Below are positions 22,976-32,299 of a stretch of 64,000 nt of DNA, one piece after another. This DNA is from Pseudocercospora fijiensis CIRAD86 (Eukaryota > Ascomycota > Dothideomycetes > Mycosphaerellales > Mycosphaerellaceae). The translations under genes were made by a program, and so were the position numbers. Under the pieces are notes generated by a model that did no database searches, was not told where the DNA came from, and saw nothing but the letters and a program-made list of their open reading frames with translations. The DNA lies in contig NW_006921532.1 of the NCBI RefSeq assembly GCF_000340215.1, forward strand, positions 5,035,126 through 5,099,125, read 5' to 3'. The first letter of the stretch is position 1. Each line of letters opens with the position of its first letter.

Positions 22976-23479
22976 TGAACTAGTGCCGGCGGCGGCGACA
23001 GCAGGTGCTAGCGGTACTAGCGGTACCAGCGGTGCTACGCTATTCCTAAAGAAGAGCTGGAAATGGGTGCGTTTCGTTATAATTGTTAGGAACCGCGTAC
23101 TTCCGAAGGCACGTACGGCCTTGGCGGTGCCAGAATACAGACACCCACTTTTTCACCTTGCAGCCTCCCACCCCGGCTGGACCCGGACGAGCTCGAGTCT
23201 ATTCGCTGTCTGGCGAATGGCAGGCCTGGCTTGGCCACGCTAAGCAGCTAAGCGCGAGCCGACTGTTGCCGAGCAGATTGACGAGATCGTAGGGCTGGCG
23301 TGCTGCGCTGCGCAAGCGTCGGACCTTCTCTCGGTCCAGGGCCCACAGAGCTGCAACCTCGCAGCCAGCTTCACTGCCGCAGCCCTGCGAGCCGGCGAAA
23401 TTGTCGCCATTCGGGGTAGTTGTTCATGTCGCCGCCTTCTGCAGCAACGAGCCGCAGACCTCCTCGAGCCGCTCGCCAG
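22976..23479. other. Non-RIP spacer, no recognised gene
   Basis: Starts with a short Gly/Ser/Thr-type repeat (AGCGGTAC-like units at 23010-23036). Open frames on both strands have no recognisable domain. Confidence 0.4.
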
Positions 23480-24159
23480 TTAACGCGCGGAAAGTGAAGG
23501 CGTCTCCCATTCCTCAGCTGCTGAAATCGTCCATCCGCTTCCATCGCAGGCATGAGCAACTCCAGTCCATCTTCGGTTGAGCATTGGCGAGCGCGCTGGT
23601 GGGAAAAACAGTGGACCGCCAGCTTCGTTTTGCTGCACAAGTCCGAAGACGTGGGTCTGCACGCGGGAGAGCCAGTGGCCGATATCCATCCAAGACAAGG
23701 GCGTGTAGAAAGGAGGGAGCAGTCGGAGGACGTCTAAAGCTGTATCCAAGGGCAAGCCATGCTGTTATATGTCCTTCAATCAGGGCACAACTGCCACCAT
23801 GGAAGTAGCACCGAATGCTTTGCACGCCTCGCCGCCCTTTACACCGAACCATACTCGGCCTTGATGCGGCGCGACGGCCTCATTGCATGGTAGATCTGCG
23901 GGCGATGCGCGTTTGCATGTAGGTCTGTCCCGGTGAACTCTTCGAAGCTTTGAGTTGCTGTTTGTCTCGTGAGGCAATCGAGATATGAGTACGGAGGAGG
24001 AGGAAAGGTATCGTAGTTGTTTGTCTTGCCCCGCAGCACATCTGTGCCCTCGTCTATGTGCAAGCGTATGCCTAGATGTGGAAGGAGAAGACTTTTCTGC
24101 CAACTGGTGAACGATTGGCCTGAAGTCAACCTGATTGTATCGTCTTGGAAGTAGACCAT
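23480..24159 (-). CDS. Possible small two-exon gene of unknown function
   Basis: Tentative model: exon 1 24159-23845 and exon 2 23761-23480, with an 83-bp intron (GTGTAA donor, ACAG acceptor), giving about 198 residues. Both exons have coding-like codon choice with C/G-rich third positions. Exon 1 starts MVYFQDDTIRL and contains a Pro-rich FPPPPYSYLDC segment; exon 2 contains LDVLRLLPPFYTPLSWMD and is Trp-rich. No signal peptide, membrane segment or known domain was recognised. The donor is not strong, so this may instead be a decayed gene or two accidental frames. It lies 318 bp downstream of the Dcr2-like gene on the same strand. Confidence 0.3.
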
Positions 24160-24476
24160 GCTGCCGACAGTGCTTTGTGTTGGTCCCAAATGCCATGCCG
24201 TCTTCGGGAACCGGAAGGAGTGTCAGAGATATTGCATGTGAAGACCCGATATTGGTGAGTGAGATTGCGAGCAGATTGGATAAATTGCAGATGGGTATAT
24301 AATCGGCAGGTGGAGGAGCAAGTCATACCAATATCCAAAGGCTGACTGTCGCCCCTCTGTCCAGCGCCCAAGCGCCTCGCTTCCCTCCTTTGCCATGCCA
24401 GGTGATCTGTGCGGCACGCTCAGAGTCCCTTCCCCTCGCCGTGCGCCTGTTGAATGACGGGAGTGTCAATTCCCAC
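24160..24476. other. Spacer downstream of the phosphatase gene
   Basis: 317 bp between the phosphatase stop and the tentative small gene, both on the minus strand. No gene recognised; it should contain the phosphatase 3' UTR. Confidence 0.4.
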
Positions 24477-26259
24477 TCATGAGGGTTCGAAGACATTACC
24501 CCCGTCCACCAGGACTAGCTCGTCAATCCTTTTCTTAGTATCTTCGCCGCAGCATTCTACACGCTTCCAAGTCGTCATTCTTCCAGCATTGGTATCAATT
24601 TGCCATAGACGCACCCGCCGATGGAAGCCTCCATACCCGGCATAACCTCCAAAGCCGGAGCCACCAGCGTAGCACATCCATGGACCACGCCGTTCCTTCT
24701 TCGCCGCATGAGTCGTATGATGCTCGGGCGATGCCTCAGCAGGCGCGTCGCGGGAAGTTGATTGGTGTGGTCTGAGTGCGCAATAGTCGTTGACATGGTC
24801 GTGTCCACAGCCAACTGCGACTATGCCATATTCAGACAGAGCATCGTAGAAATGACTGTTGTAGCCGGGTGCCGTCACGCCCTCCTTCCACTGCCCTCCT
24901 CGAATGATATTTGCGCGATCGGCGTACTCAGGGAGAGGTATATGAATAAACGCCATATCCAAGTGAATATGGCTGTATCTGCTGTGTGCCTTCTTCAAGC
25001 TTTCTGCGGTCTCACGAAACCAGTGAATCTGGCCCGGCTTCAGCCAGTCGTAGCCCTTGTAGCGCTTCTCGTCTGGGGTCAGGCTATGCGTGTCTAGCAG
25101 ATATATGGTCAGAGCCGAGTGCTGTGAGCTGTGCGCCTGCACTTCCACGTAGTAGTTGCCAACACCTTCTGCTTCTGCTGGTCCAGCCTGGCTTAGACTG
25201 AAAGGCAGGGTTTGAATCAAAGCCATTTGTCCCTTCCGGGGTAAGGACATTGCACCTTCATCATCATGGTTGCCAAATATGGCTGCGTAAGGAATGGAGC
25301 GCTCCACGAGTGGCGCGACCATTTTGAAGATTGCGGTCTGGGTGTCTGGTGCCGCAGGACCTTCTACCTGGTCCCCTGAAAGCACTACGAGGTCAGGTTT
25401 CTCGTCGTCAAGTATCTGCTCGATGAAATCCAGCGTGCGTGGATCGGCTTCGCACTTTTTACTAGGTTTGTCCCCTTCACCTATAGCATCTCGGCAGGTG
25501 CCGATGCCTGTTGCCAAGTGCGCGTCAGAGATCTGCAAGATCTTGAAAGTGCCGTCCTTATTCACTTTGGGGACATGTGGTTTGTGCTCCGTCTGCGGTC
25601 GTCCTCGACGCACGCTGAGTCGTGGAGCCCGGTTTGCATTGCCTCCATCAACCAGTAGAGGCACTTCTTGGACTGACCAATTCGGCCTGGGGTCCACAGC
25701 ATCGGATCCGAACAGCACATCAATCGCGGTGACTGCCCGATCAGAGTCGCTATCATGACGCTTAGCACTACGGCCGATGTAGATGCCACCCGGCCGACTC
25801 TCCCACGCCACATCACGCTGTTCCTTCTCGTTCGTGCCCGGCTCCTGTCTGCTAACGCGGATGTCAACGACTACCTTGTCGTTTGTCGTGAGCTCTTCCT
25901 CCTTCTTGCGCTGAACATGCAGGTAGGCACTTCGCAGCCAGCCCGAGCCGAGCAAAAGATCCTTCTCCACTCGTTTCCATATGTCGGCATCGAGCCGGCA
26001 CGACGATAGCGGATTGACGGGGGAGCAATGTGCTATTGTGACGTCTGTGATTACCGTTCCGGCATGATGCGACGGAAGCGCATGATGGATCGAGTCCGGC
26101 AAGACACGATAGCGAGAATCGGCAATGTAAACCAGTACGCACACGAGTGCAAGGAAAGCCGCGATCTGGCCCAGTGTGCGCACCTGCAGTCGAGCGTCAG
26201 TATGTAGGCGTGGCCGTGAAGTGAATTTCGCTGGAGGAGCTCACTATTCGTCTAGTCAT
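24477..26259 (-). CDS. Dcr2-type calcineurin-like metallophosphatase
   Basis: Two exons: a 15-nt first exon 26259-26245 (MTRRI) and 26183-24477, separated by a 61-bp intron with GTGAGC donor, ACTGAC branch site and CTGCAG acceptor; 573 residues. The large open frame alone would start at GTG (Val), so the tiny first exon explains the missing ATG and gives MTRRIVRT before a membrane-anchor helix at about residues 10-25. Metallophosphatase motifs are complete: ISDAHL (Asp225, His227), SGDQ (Asp276), GNHD (Asn310, His311), FIHIPLPEY (His419) and GCGHDH (His466, His468). The two-metal site should be active. The yeast relative DCR2 is a phosphoesterase linked to the cell cycle and unfolded-protein response; that role is family knowledge, not read from this sequence. 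It is divergent from the methyltransferase gene. Confidence 0.92.
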
Positions 26260-26684
26260 ATCGAAGTACAATATGCGTCTGGGTCTCTGATGTCCGAGTG
26301 TGTGTGTATCAAGGTGAGCACAGTGACCGTGGCTCTGCCATCATCACCGCGCAGTAGACAGCAGAGAACTGTATGCTCCTGCCACCGATGCACCAGCAGT
26401 GAGGTCAGGGTGTTCACACTTGCAGGCTGGCGATTCTCCCTGCGCCAACCCAGCAGTAATGCAGTCCGTCCAGTGCGGTAGTAAGCTGGTGTCATGCATC
26501 TGTCCAGTTTTCGCGCATCGTCGACCCAAGCTCACAGCCACAGGGACAGGGGACCGGCACAGGGACAGGGACAGTGTGGCATGCTGCAGACCACGCCATC
26601 GCTGCCGATCAGCGCCGAGCAGAGTCAATAATTCTGAGGTGTTGTTCCACTCTCCTACCACACCTGCTGTGAACGTCCCGACAT
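26260..26684. promoter_or_regulatory. Shared divergent promoter region
   Basis: 425 bp between the start of the phosphatase (minus) and the tRNA methyltransferase (plus). It must contain both 5' leaders and promoters. A short GGGACAGG-type repeat lies at 26540-26574. No TATA box stands out. Confidence 0.5.
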
Positions 26685-27800
26685 ATGTTCAGACTGAGCT
26701 CGCGTGCACGTGTGAGCCACGCGATCATCCAGTCTACACGATGTCTGAGTGATGTCCGACCATTCGCCGCCGACGATCTCGTTCTTCTGCGCAACAAACG
26801 CGATCGAGATGCTCCTCCAATCCTGCGAACACTCCAGCCTGGCCGAAAAATCGAGAGTCATCGAGGCACCATACAACACGACGACATCATCGGCTCGCGA
26901 CCGCGCGACATTGTGAAAGCAACAACCGCGAAAGCCAACAAGCCTGCTACCGACTTCCGCCTGCACGCCGTCACTTTGCACGACTATTGCAGACTGAGCA
27001 GAAGACTGGTAACGCCAATCTACCCTGCAGATGCAAACCTGATAGTTTCGCTCTTCGATCTGCATCCCGATGCTGATGAAGAGCCAATTGCCATTCTCGA
27101 GGCTGGCACGGGACATGGCGCTTTGACTTTACATCTCAGCCGTGCCATACATGCCGCGAATGCGAGCAAAGAAGGCCCTTTGACCGGAGGCAGTCGGAGG
27201 GCAGTCATTCATAGCATTGATGTTTCACCCAAGTTCTCGGCGCACGCCCAGACTGTCGTGGAAGGGTTTCGAAGAGGCAGGTATGCCAACAACGTTGACT
27301 TCCATGTGGGTGATGTCAGCGAGTGGTTGAGAAACAGACAAGAGCTAGGTCCACAATTTTCGCACGCATTTCTTGATCTTCCACAGTCGGACAGACATTT
27401 GTCAGCTGTCACGGAGGCATTGCGGACGGATGGTACACTGATCGTATTCAATCCTTCCATCACACAGATCACAGCGTGTGCAACCAAGGTCAAGGAGGAA
27501 GGGATATTGCTGGACCTCGAAAGAGTTGTAGAACTTGGAGTCAATGGTGGCAGTGGAGGACGAGATTGGGATGTCCGATTTGTGCACCCCAAAACGGTCG
27601 TCGAGGAGCGGTCGGAATGTGAGACTGAGATCGGAGACAGTTCTATTTCTGATCACGACTCAGACTTCTCGAGCACTGCGCCAGACGAAGCCATCTCCAC
27701 CAGGAAATGGGCCATGGTGTGCCGTCCAAAGGTCGGTGAACGCATCATTGGCGGCGGCTTCCTGGGTATCTGGAAAAAGCAGCGTGATCTAAAGACTTAA
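26685..27800 (+). CDS. Trm61-like tRNA (adenine-N1) methyltransferase, probably mitochondrial
   Basis: Single exon, 371 residues. The N-terminus (MFRLSSRARVSHAIIQSTRC) is Arg/Ser-rich without acidic residues, like a mitochondrial presequence. The body matches the GCD14/Trm61 family: HDDIIG at 66-70, TPIYPADANLIVSLFDLHP at 110-128, SAM-binding motif I ILEAGTGHGALTLHL at 137-151, an acidic residue after strand 2 (SIDVS, 177-181), and FLDLP at 229-233 for the catalytic-site loop. The C-terminal FLGIWKKQ is typical. Family role: SAM-dependent N1-methylation of adenosine (position 58) in tRNA. The nuclear enzyme works with Trm6; organelle forms act alone. No start ambiguity, ATG at 26685. It converges on the OXNAD1-like gene with 23 bp between stop codons. 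Confidence 0.9.
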   Translation: MFRLSSRARVSHAIIQSTRCLSDVRPFAADDLVLLRNKRDRDAPPILRTLQPGRKIESHRGTIQHDDIIGSRPRDIVKATTAKANKPATDFRLHAVTLHDYCRLSRRLVTPIYPADANLIVSLFDLHPDADEEPIAILEAGTGHGALTLHLSRAIHAANASKEGPLTGGSRRAVIHSIDVSPKFSAHAQTVVEGFRRGRYANNVDFHVGDVSEWLRNRQELGPQFSHAFLDLPQSDRHLSAVTEALRTDGTLIVFNPSITQITACATKVKEEGILLDLERVVELGVNGGSGGRDWDVRFVHPKTVVEERSECETEIGDSSISDHDSDFSSTAPDEAISTRKWAMVCRPKVGERIIGGGFLGIWKKQRDLKT

Positions 27801-27823
27801 GTAGATATACTAAGTATGGTCAT

Positions 27824-29037
27824 TCACCACCACTTTTCTATAAGTACCCGATCCTCGGACATGCCGGCTTGCGACCTCAAGAATTGGACTTGTACGTCAG
27901 TAAACTGAGGTGGCCCGCAGACATAGCAGACTGTATTCTTGCGGTCATGCTCAGCCCCGAATACACTCGCCTTGTAGCCATCCAGAGCTTTCAAGAGATC
28001 ATGGTCGGCGATCCGTCGAGCGAATGTCCTGTTGGGAAGCTTGCCGTGCTCGATATAGCCATCGTCGCCAACGCCTGTGAGAAAGCAACTCAAGGTGACG
28101 TTTGCGGGATCTGCTGCTGCTGCGACAAGGTCCATTAGTCGTGGCAAGAACAGAATGCGCTGCGGGTCTAGATCGGGTTCTGCTTTGGTCGTATACACAA
28201 AGTGTATCTCTGGAGGGCGCAAGGGAGCAGGGGTCCGTATCAGGTACGTGAAGATTGAAATGAGTGGACTGCGTCCATGTCAGTAAAGCTCCTATCCTGG
28301 CCCTCCCTCACGCTTACTTGATGCCCACGCCTCCAGCTATGAGTACCAATCGATCGATCCCCTGCGTATCCAGATGAGGTGGCGGCCACTATAAGCGAAG
28401 GGAAAGAGGGTAAGCAAGTGTCTCGCCAGTCCACAGCGACCGTAGAGACCGGAGTGCCGAGTAGTCGCTTGGCTGAATTGTGGATTGCACCCTTCGATAT
28501 ACTTACGGTGAAGCTGCCTCCGACTCTAACTGTCAGCTGGGTCGAGATGATCTCTTCTGTGTCACGCCATAGCCATTGTGCCGGGGGGTTAGAGCTTCGC
28601 TGGACTGCAAGTTCCAAATACGGCGAAGAATGAGTCGAGGGCATAGCATCTTGAGGCGTTGATGTGATTGTGAAGCCGCCTGCTTGTTGTAGACCGGGAA
28701 TGAATGTATCAAGCCATTGACCTGGTCTACAACGAAGCTGTCAGTATGATGTGATGCATCGATCGCATTGTCGACTGTAGTCTATTCTCGCGAACTGTGA
28801 CCGGTCAGATGCACTCACAAGAACTACTATTGCTAGTCAGTCTAAGAAACATATTAGAAAACACAACTTGCACATCACCTTAATTGTATGCTGCTTGTCG
28901 ACAGCTTGAAGCTTCAGGAGTCTGATACTGTCGTTTACTTGTCTAATGTGCGACAACACAACCGGCTCTCGTCGATTCTCTCGAGGTTCTGCAGCAGTCC
29001 TTTCGGTATGCGGCAGTGAGGAGCGAATCGTAGCCAT
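27824..29037 (-). CDS. OXNAD1-like FAD/NAD(P)-binding oxidoreductase
   Basis: Five exons predicted: 29037-28879, 28823-28819 (5 nt), 28726-28507, 28388-28318 and 28268-27824; 299 residues with consistent phases. All introns are GT-AG; the second to fourth donors are GTGAGT, GTAAGT and GTAAGC, and branch sites are CTGAC or CTTAC type. Spliced motifs: HTERTAAEPRENR near residues 10-22, FLPGQWLD at 54-61 and GGFTITSTP at 71-79 for flavin binding, GGSFTWPPP at 124-132, the NAD(P)-binding AGGVGINPL at about 146-154, then VCGPPQFTD and the C-terminal EKWW. This is the ferredoxin-NADP reductase fold, transferring electrons between NAD(P)H and FAD; the physiological partner is unknown. If exon 2 is ignored, a 147-bp intron (28727-28873) also keeps frame but gives VIPGQW instead of FLPGQW. 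In-frame ATGs upstream of 29037 would add an Arg/Ser-rich leader of up to about 48 residues. Confidence 0.87.
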
Positions 29038-29397
29038 TCTTCTTACTGATGTCGGCCCAGAGAGTGACTTCGAAATCGCAGTCCTGCCAACGTATCTCGC
29101 CGTCCACATTGTGTACCACGTCACGGAAGTTCGAGCGCTGAAGTGGCCAATGCCAGAGCTTGTCCTTGACATTCTTGACATCAGCAACCCTGCCGAGGGA
29201 TGTGGTGTGCTTGGCACTGCAATATCCGGGTGTCTGACCGGTGGACTTATATTTTCGACATGTGGAATGCATGCCTAACGATCTCCGATTACTGAGGCTA
29301 AAATGTGCTGTGGATTGCCGTGCAAGCAATCCAAGAATCACGAAGCGGCCGCTCGTGGGTCCAATGTGAATGTTAGAAAGTCAGGCATCTAGGCATA
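29038..29397. other. Upstream region of the oxidoreductase gene
   Basis: Normal-composition DNA up to the second nest. It holds the oxidoreductase promoter and leader. A coding-looking minus-strand frame crosses it (28943-29341) but has no recognised domain and overlaps the start of the oxidoreductase in another frame. Confidence 0.45.
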
Positions 29398-29404
29398 CCC
29401 GGGT

Positions 29405-29581
29405 TTTTGATTTCTACCAATTATAGCGAAGGTTAGGTGCCGTAAACTAAAAGAGGTGTAGTTGAAAGTTAGAGCCTAAGGTGTCTAGCATTTTGATTTC
29501 TACTAATTAGAGCGCGCTAAGAAATCGGACTACGTAGTATAACCTATAAGCGGGCTCCCCTTAGTTACCTAACCTTCGCTA
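29405..29581. repeat. Short direct and inverted repeats at the edge of the right nest
   Basis: A 24-bp motif starting TTTTGATTTCTACCAATTA at 29405-29428 recurs with three changes at 29491-29514. TAGCGAAGGTTAGGT at 29424-29438 is exactly inverted at 29567-29581, able to form a hairpin with a 128-nt loop. These may be terminal repeats of a small element or the edge of the Harbinger element. Confidence 0.7.
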
Positions 29582-29869
29582 CGCTTCGGGAGGTACTAGA
29601 GGTCGCCCGCTTCGTAAATAGAGCGTTTTAGCTACTTGTTACACCTATACTAATACCTTTAGGTAGGTCTATAGATATAGTCGTACGAGCCGTCGGAATA
29701 GCTCTATATAGTAATAAACCGTACGTTTCCGAGCTGTCTCTTTCTAGTCGCGTATAACCGTATAGATATCGCGTTTTCGAGGCGCGCCTAGCTTCGAGTA
29801 TAGGCTAGAAAGGTAACTGCTTTCGAGGTATCGTAAACTCGCTAGTATAATACTAGAAGACGAAGAGAT

Positions 29870-31030
29870 ATTAATCTTTATTATTCTCGTAGTAATAGTA
29901 TTCGAATTAGATAAGCCGCTACGATAGAAACGAGAGCTTACCGAGTACGAGTTCTTCGAGTAGATACTAGATAGCTAGCCAAAGTCGTAGTTTCTACTAT
30001 ACTATAGGTACGTAGAATATTAGTATAGGAAGTTAAGTTAAAAGTTAAAGTATAGTAGTACCTCGTCGTCGCTAAGCTAACTAATAATATTGCCTTAGGT
30101 TTAGCAAAGTCTAGGTTAAGGAACTAGTAGAGGCATTAGATATTACTGCTATTAACTTCTATAATAGCATTAAACCGAGCCCGGAATATACGCTCTATAT
30201 AGTATTATAGCGCCTTACCTAGCCTTCTCGATAGGCTATCGCCTACCCTCTCTTTAGTAACTACGAGTCGTACCTAAGTATCGTCTTTACGAACACAATC
30301 GACTATCTTATATAGCGCTTCGGATATCTTATCGAATAGTACCTACGATTACGAAGCTATAGTCGCCTTAAATACTTTACTAAGGTAATAAGAAGAGCTA
30401 GCTTAGGAGGGTAGATTTAGGGCTTCGTTAACGGTTATTTCTAAGGATTCTATCGACCTACTATCGGTTAGAGAAAGCAGTATTCTAGGTATAAGAAAGA
30501 GCATAGTAGCAAGTACTAAGGCATTATTATACTAGACGGTATTATATCTTTAATAATAGGGCTATATAATAGCTCTAATAACGATTAGGAGATATATAAG
30601 ACTTTAGGCGTTATACGCCGGCTTCGAAGAATAATAGACTCTTATACCGGCTATAGAATGCTATATCTTTATAGTAATCTAGCATACTATAGTGCCTTCG
30701 GAATAATAGCTCCTTATAAGCATTATCTTAGCCGCAAGATGCTTACTACTAAGCAACGGAAGTTTAATAAACACCTCGCTAGTCTACGTATTTCCGTTAA
30801 GTACGTATTTAGTTAAACTATACGCCTTTAGACATATAATACCTTTGCTAGGCAGCTATATATAGGCAAGTAGGCAGTTAGAGCCTTTATAATAGTCGGT
30901 ACGCTATTAACTAACTGCTATATTTGTATAGAAGGTTACAATTAAACGAGCGAGAAATACCTAATAAAGCCTCCGGACCTCTACGAGTACCTAGATATCG
31001 ACAATCTATACGATACCGACTTAGAGAGCG
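29870..31030 (+). pseudogene. Harbinger-type DDE transposase (DDE_Tnp_4 family)
   Basis: Plus-strand frame with many RIP-type stops. Motifs: WGFVNGYF at about 30418-30440 (DGT-type block with Asp to Asn), a RPTIG.RK.YS.YKK.H..KYQGII segment at 30455-30530, then YLYSNLAYY near 30666-30690 (GD.AY block with Asp to Asn), and KFNKHLASLRISVKYVF near 30760-30810, the family's RxxVE region. Two of the three catalytic acidic positions read Asn, so it is dead. Confidence 0.7.
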
Positions 31031-31199
31031 ATTAGATTCGCTTTACTATAGCGTTTACTATAGACAACCGAATAGCGGGGTCTATTAACGTCGCCGCTAT
31101 ATAAACGAGGTATACTCGTCGCCTTTCGAAGTCGTAGAAGTCGCATTTACGGAGATCGCCGGAGGTGCTAAGAAGTTTATATAGAGATACTAAAACTTG

Positions 31200-32299
31200 G
31201 ATTTAAAAATTTATTTTATAATATATATATACTATATAACAAAACTAATTATAGGAGGTGTTTCGCTACTATCGAAAGTATATCTCTAATTTATTTGCGC
31301 CTTATATACTAAATGTTAACTATATTGTCGTACTATTCCTAAAGCTAAGGTAAGCTTCTTAGATCGGCGGACCTAAGTCGAAGTTCTTAGGGTTAAACTT
31401 ACTTATTTACGCTTATACCTGCGCCTACAACTCCTGCCTCTGCTTCTATACTATCTATTCTATTATTATAGCAAGATCTCCTTATATCTTTTACATTCCT
31501 TTATTTAACTTAGCAATAGCTATCGTAGTTACTATATCCTACTATGCGCTACTATCTATATAAGAAGCTATATAACTTATTAACTTCTTTAAATCCGGCC
31601 GTAAGTTAGTCGACTCGTCGTTAACCGGCTTCTTACGCTTCTTCTATCTACGCGCTAACTGTATACTCGTAGACCTATCTCTTCTACCTAATAGAGTTAG
31701 AGTCGGAGTTGCACTTAATAAAGACCTACGATTAAAGTTTAGTCGTACTAGCGGCGGCATTATTAAGCGAGAGTCGTCTTCGTCGGTAGTGTTATCGAAG
31801 TCGCTTATATCTTCGTCTAGATAATCTATAGTTAGGTCTTAATCTTCTATAACCTCGTTATTATCTAATAGCGTATCTACTGTCTTCTTATCTCCTTATC
31901 TAACTATTATCTTCGTACGCTTAATCTACGACTTTGCTACTTCTATAGTTACTACTAGGTATACGGTTATAGTACGAAGGTATTATAACGGTTATGCGGT
32001 ATAAAAGTTAATATATTCTCTAAGGTACCGCGAGGCAAGCTATCTATATAATAGTCCTACTATTAGTAGTAATAGCGACCGTAGCGGTCGATAGTAACCG
32101 CTGCCTACTATCGTATATATAATAGTGTTATATCGTAATAGCCTCCCTTTCTATAAAAAAGGTCGGCACTATCTATAGTATCCTAAAACAAAGGTCCTTA
32201 GTAGGCCGTACTATAGGAAGGTTTAAGGCAAAAGAGCGTAATAGCGTCGTATAAAGGCTAAGCCTAAACAGTATGCTAGAACGGTAATGCTAGGTATAG
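31200..32299. other. TA-rich stretch, possible second ORF of the Harbinger element
   Basis: 31200-31250 is almost pure AT. On the minus strand, about 31330-31900, a degenerate frame rich in Lys/Arg and Asp (a FDNTTDEDDSRL segment near 31790) could be the Myb-like accessory protein that Harbinger elements carry, but no Myb motif is certain. 32000-32290 shows only RIP-type DNA. Confidence 0.3.

Larger units (their letters stand above)
29400..31200 (+). mobile_element. PIF/Harbinger-type DNA transposon remnant
   Basis: RIP-mutated DNA around a Harbinger-type DDE transposase. The ends are approximate; the left limit is the start of TA-rich DNA and the right limit an AT-rich stretch near 31200. 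The 3-bp target duplication typical of the family could not be identified. Confidence 0.6.

Noticed and set aside
23371..23808. Several short plus-strand and other-frame ORFs
   Set aside because: They overlap one another in different frames without domain, splice or codon support.
28943..29341. Coding-looking minus-strand frame upstream of the OXNAD1-like start
   Set aside because: It could be spliced in phase into the oxidoreductase through a GTAAGA donor and CTGCAG acceptor, but that would remove the HTERTAAEPR segment, which resembles the usual start of this family. Kept only as an alternative.
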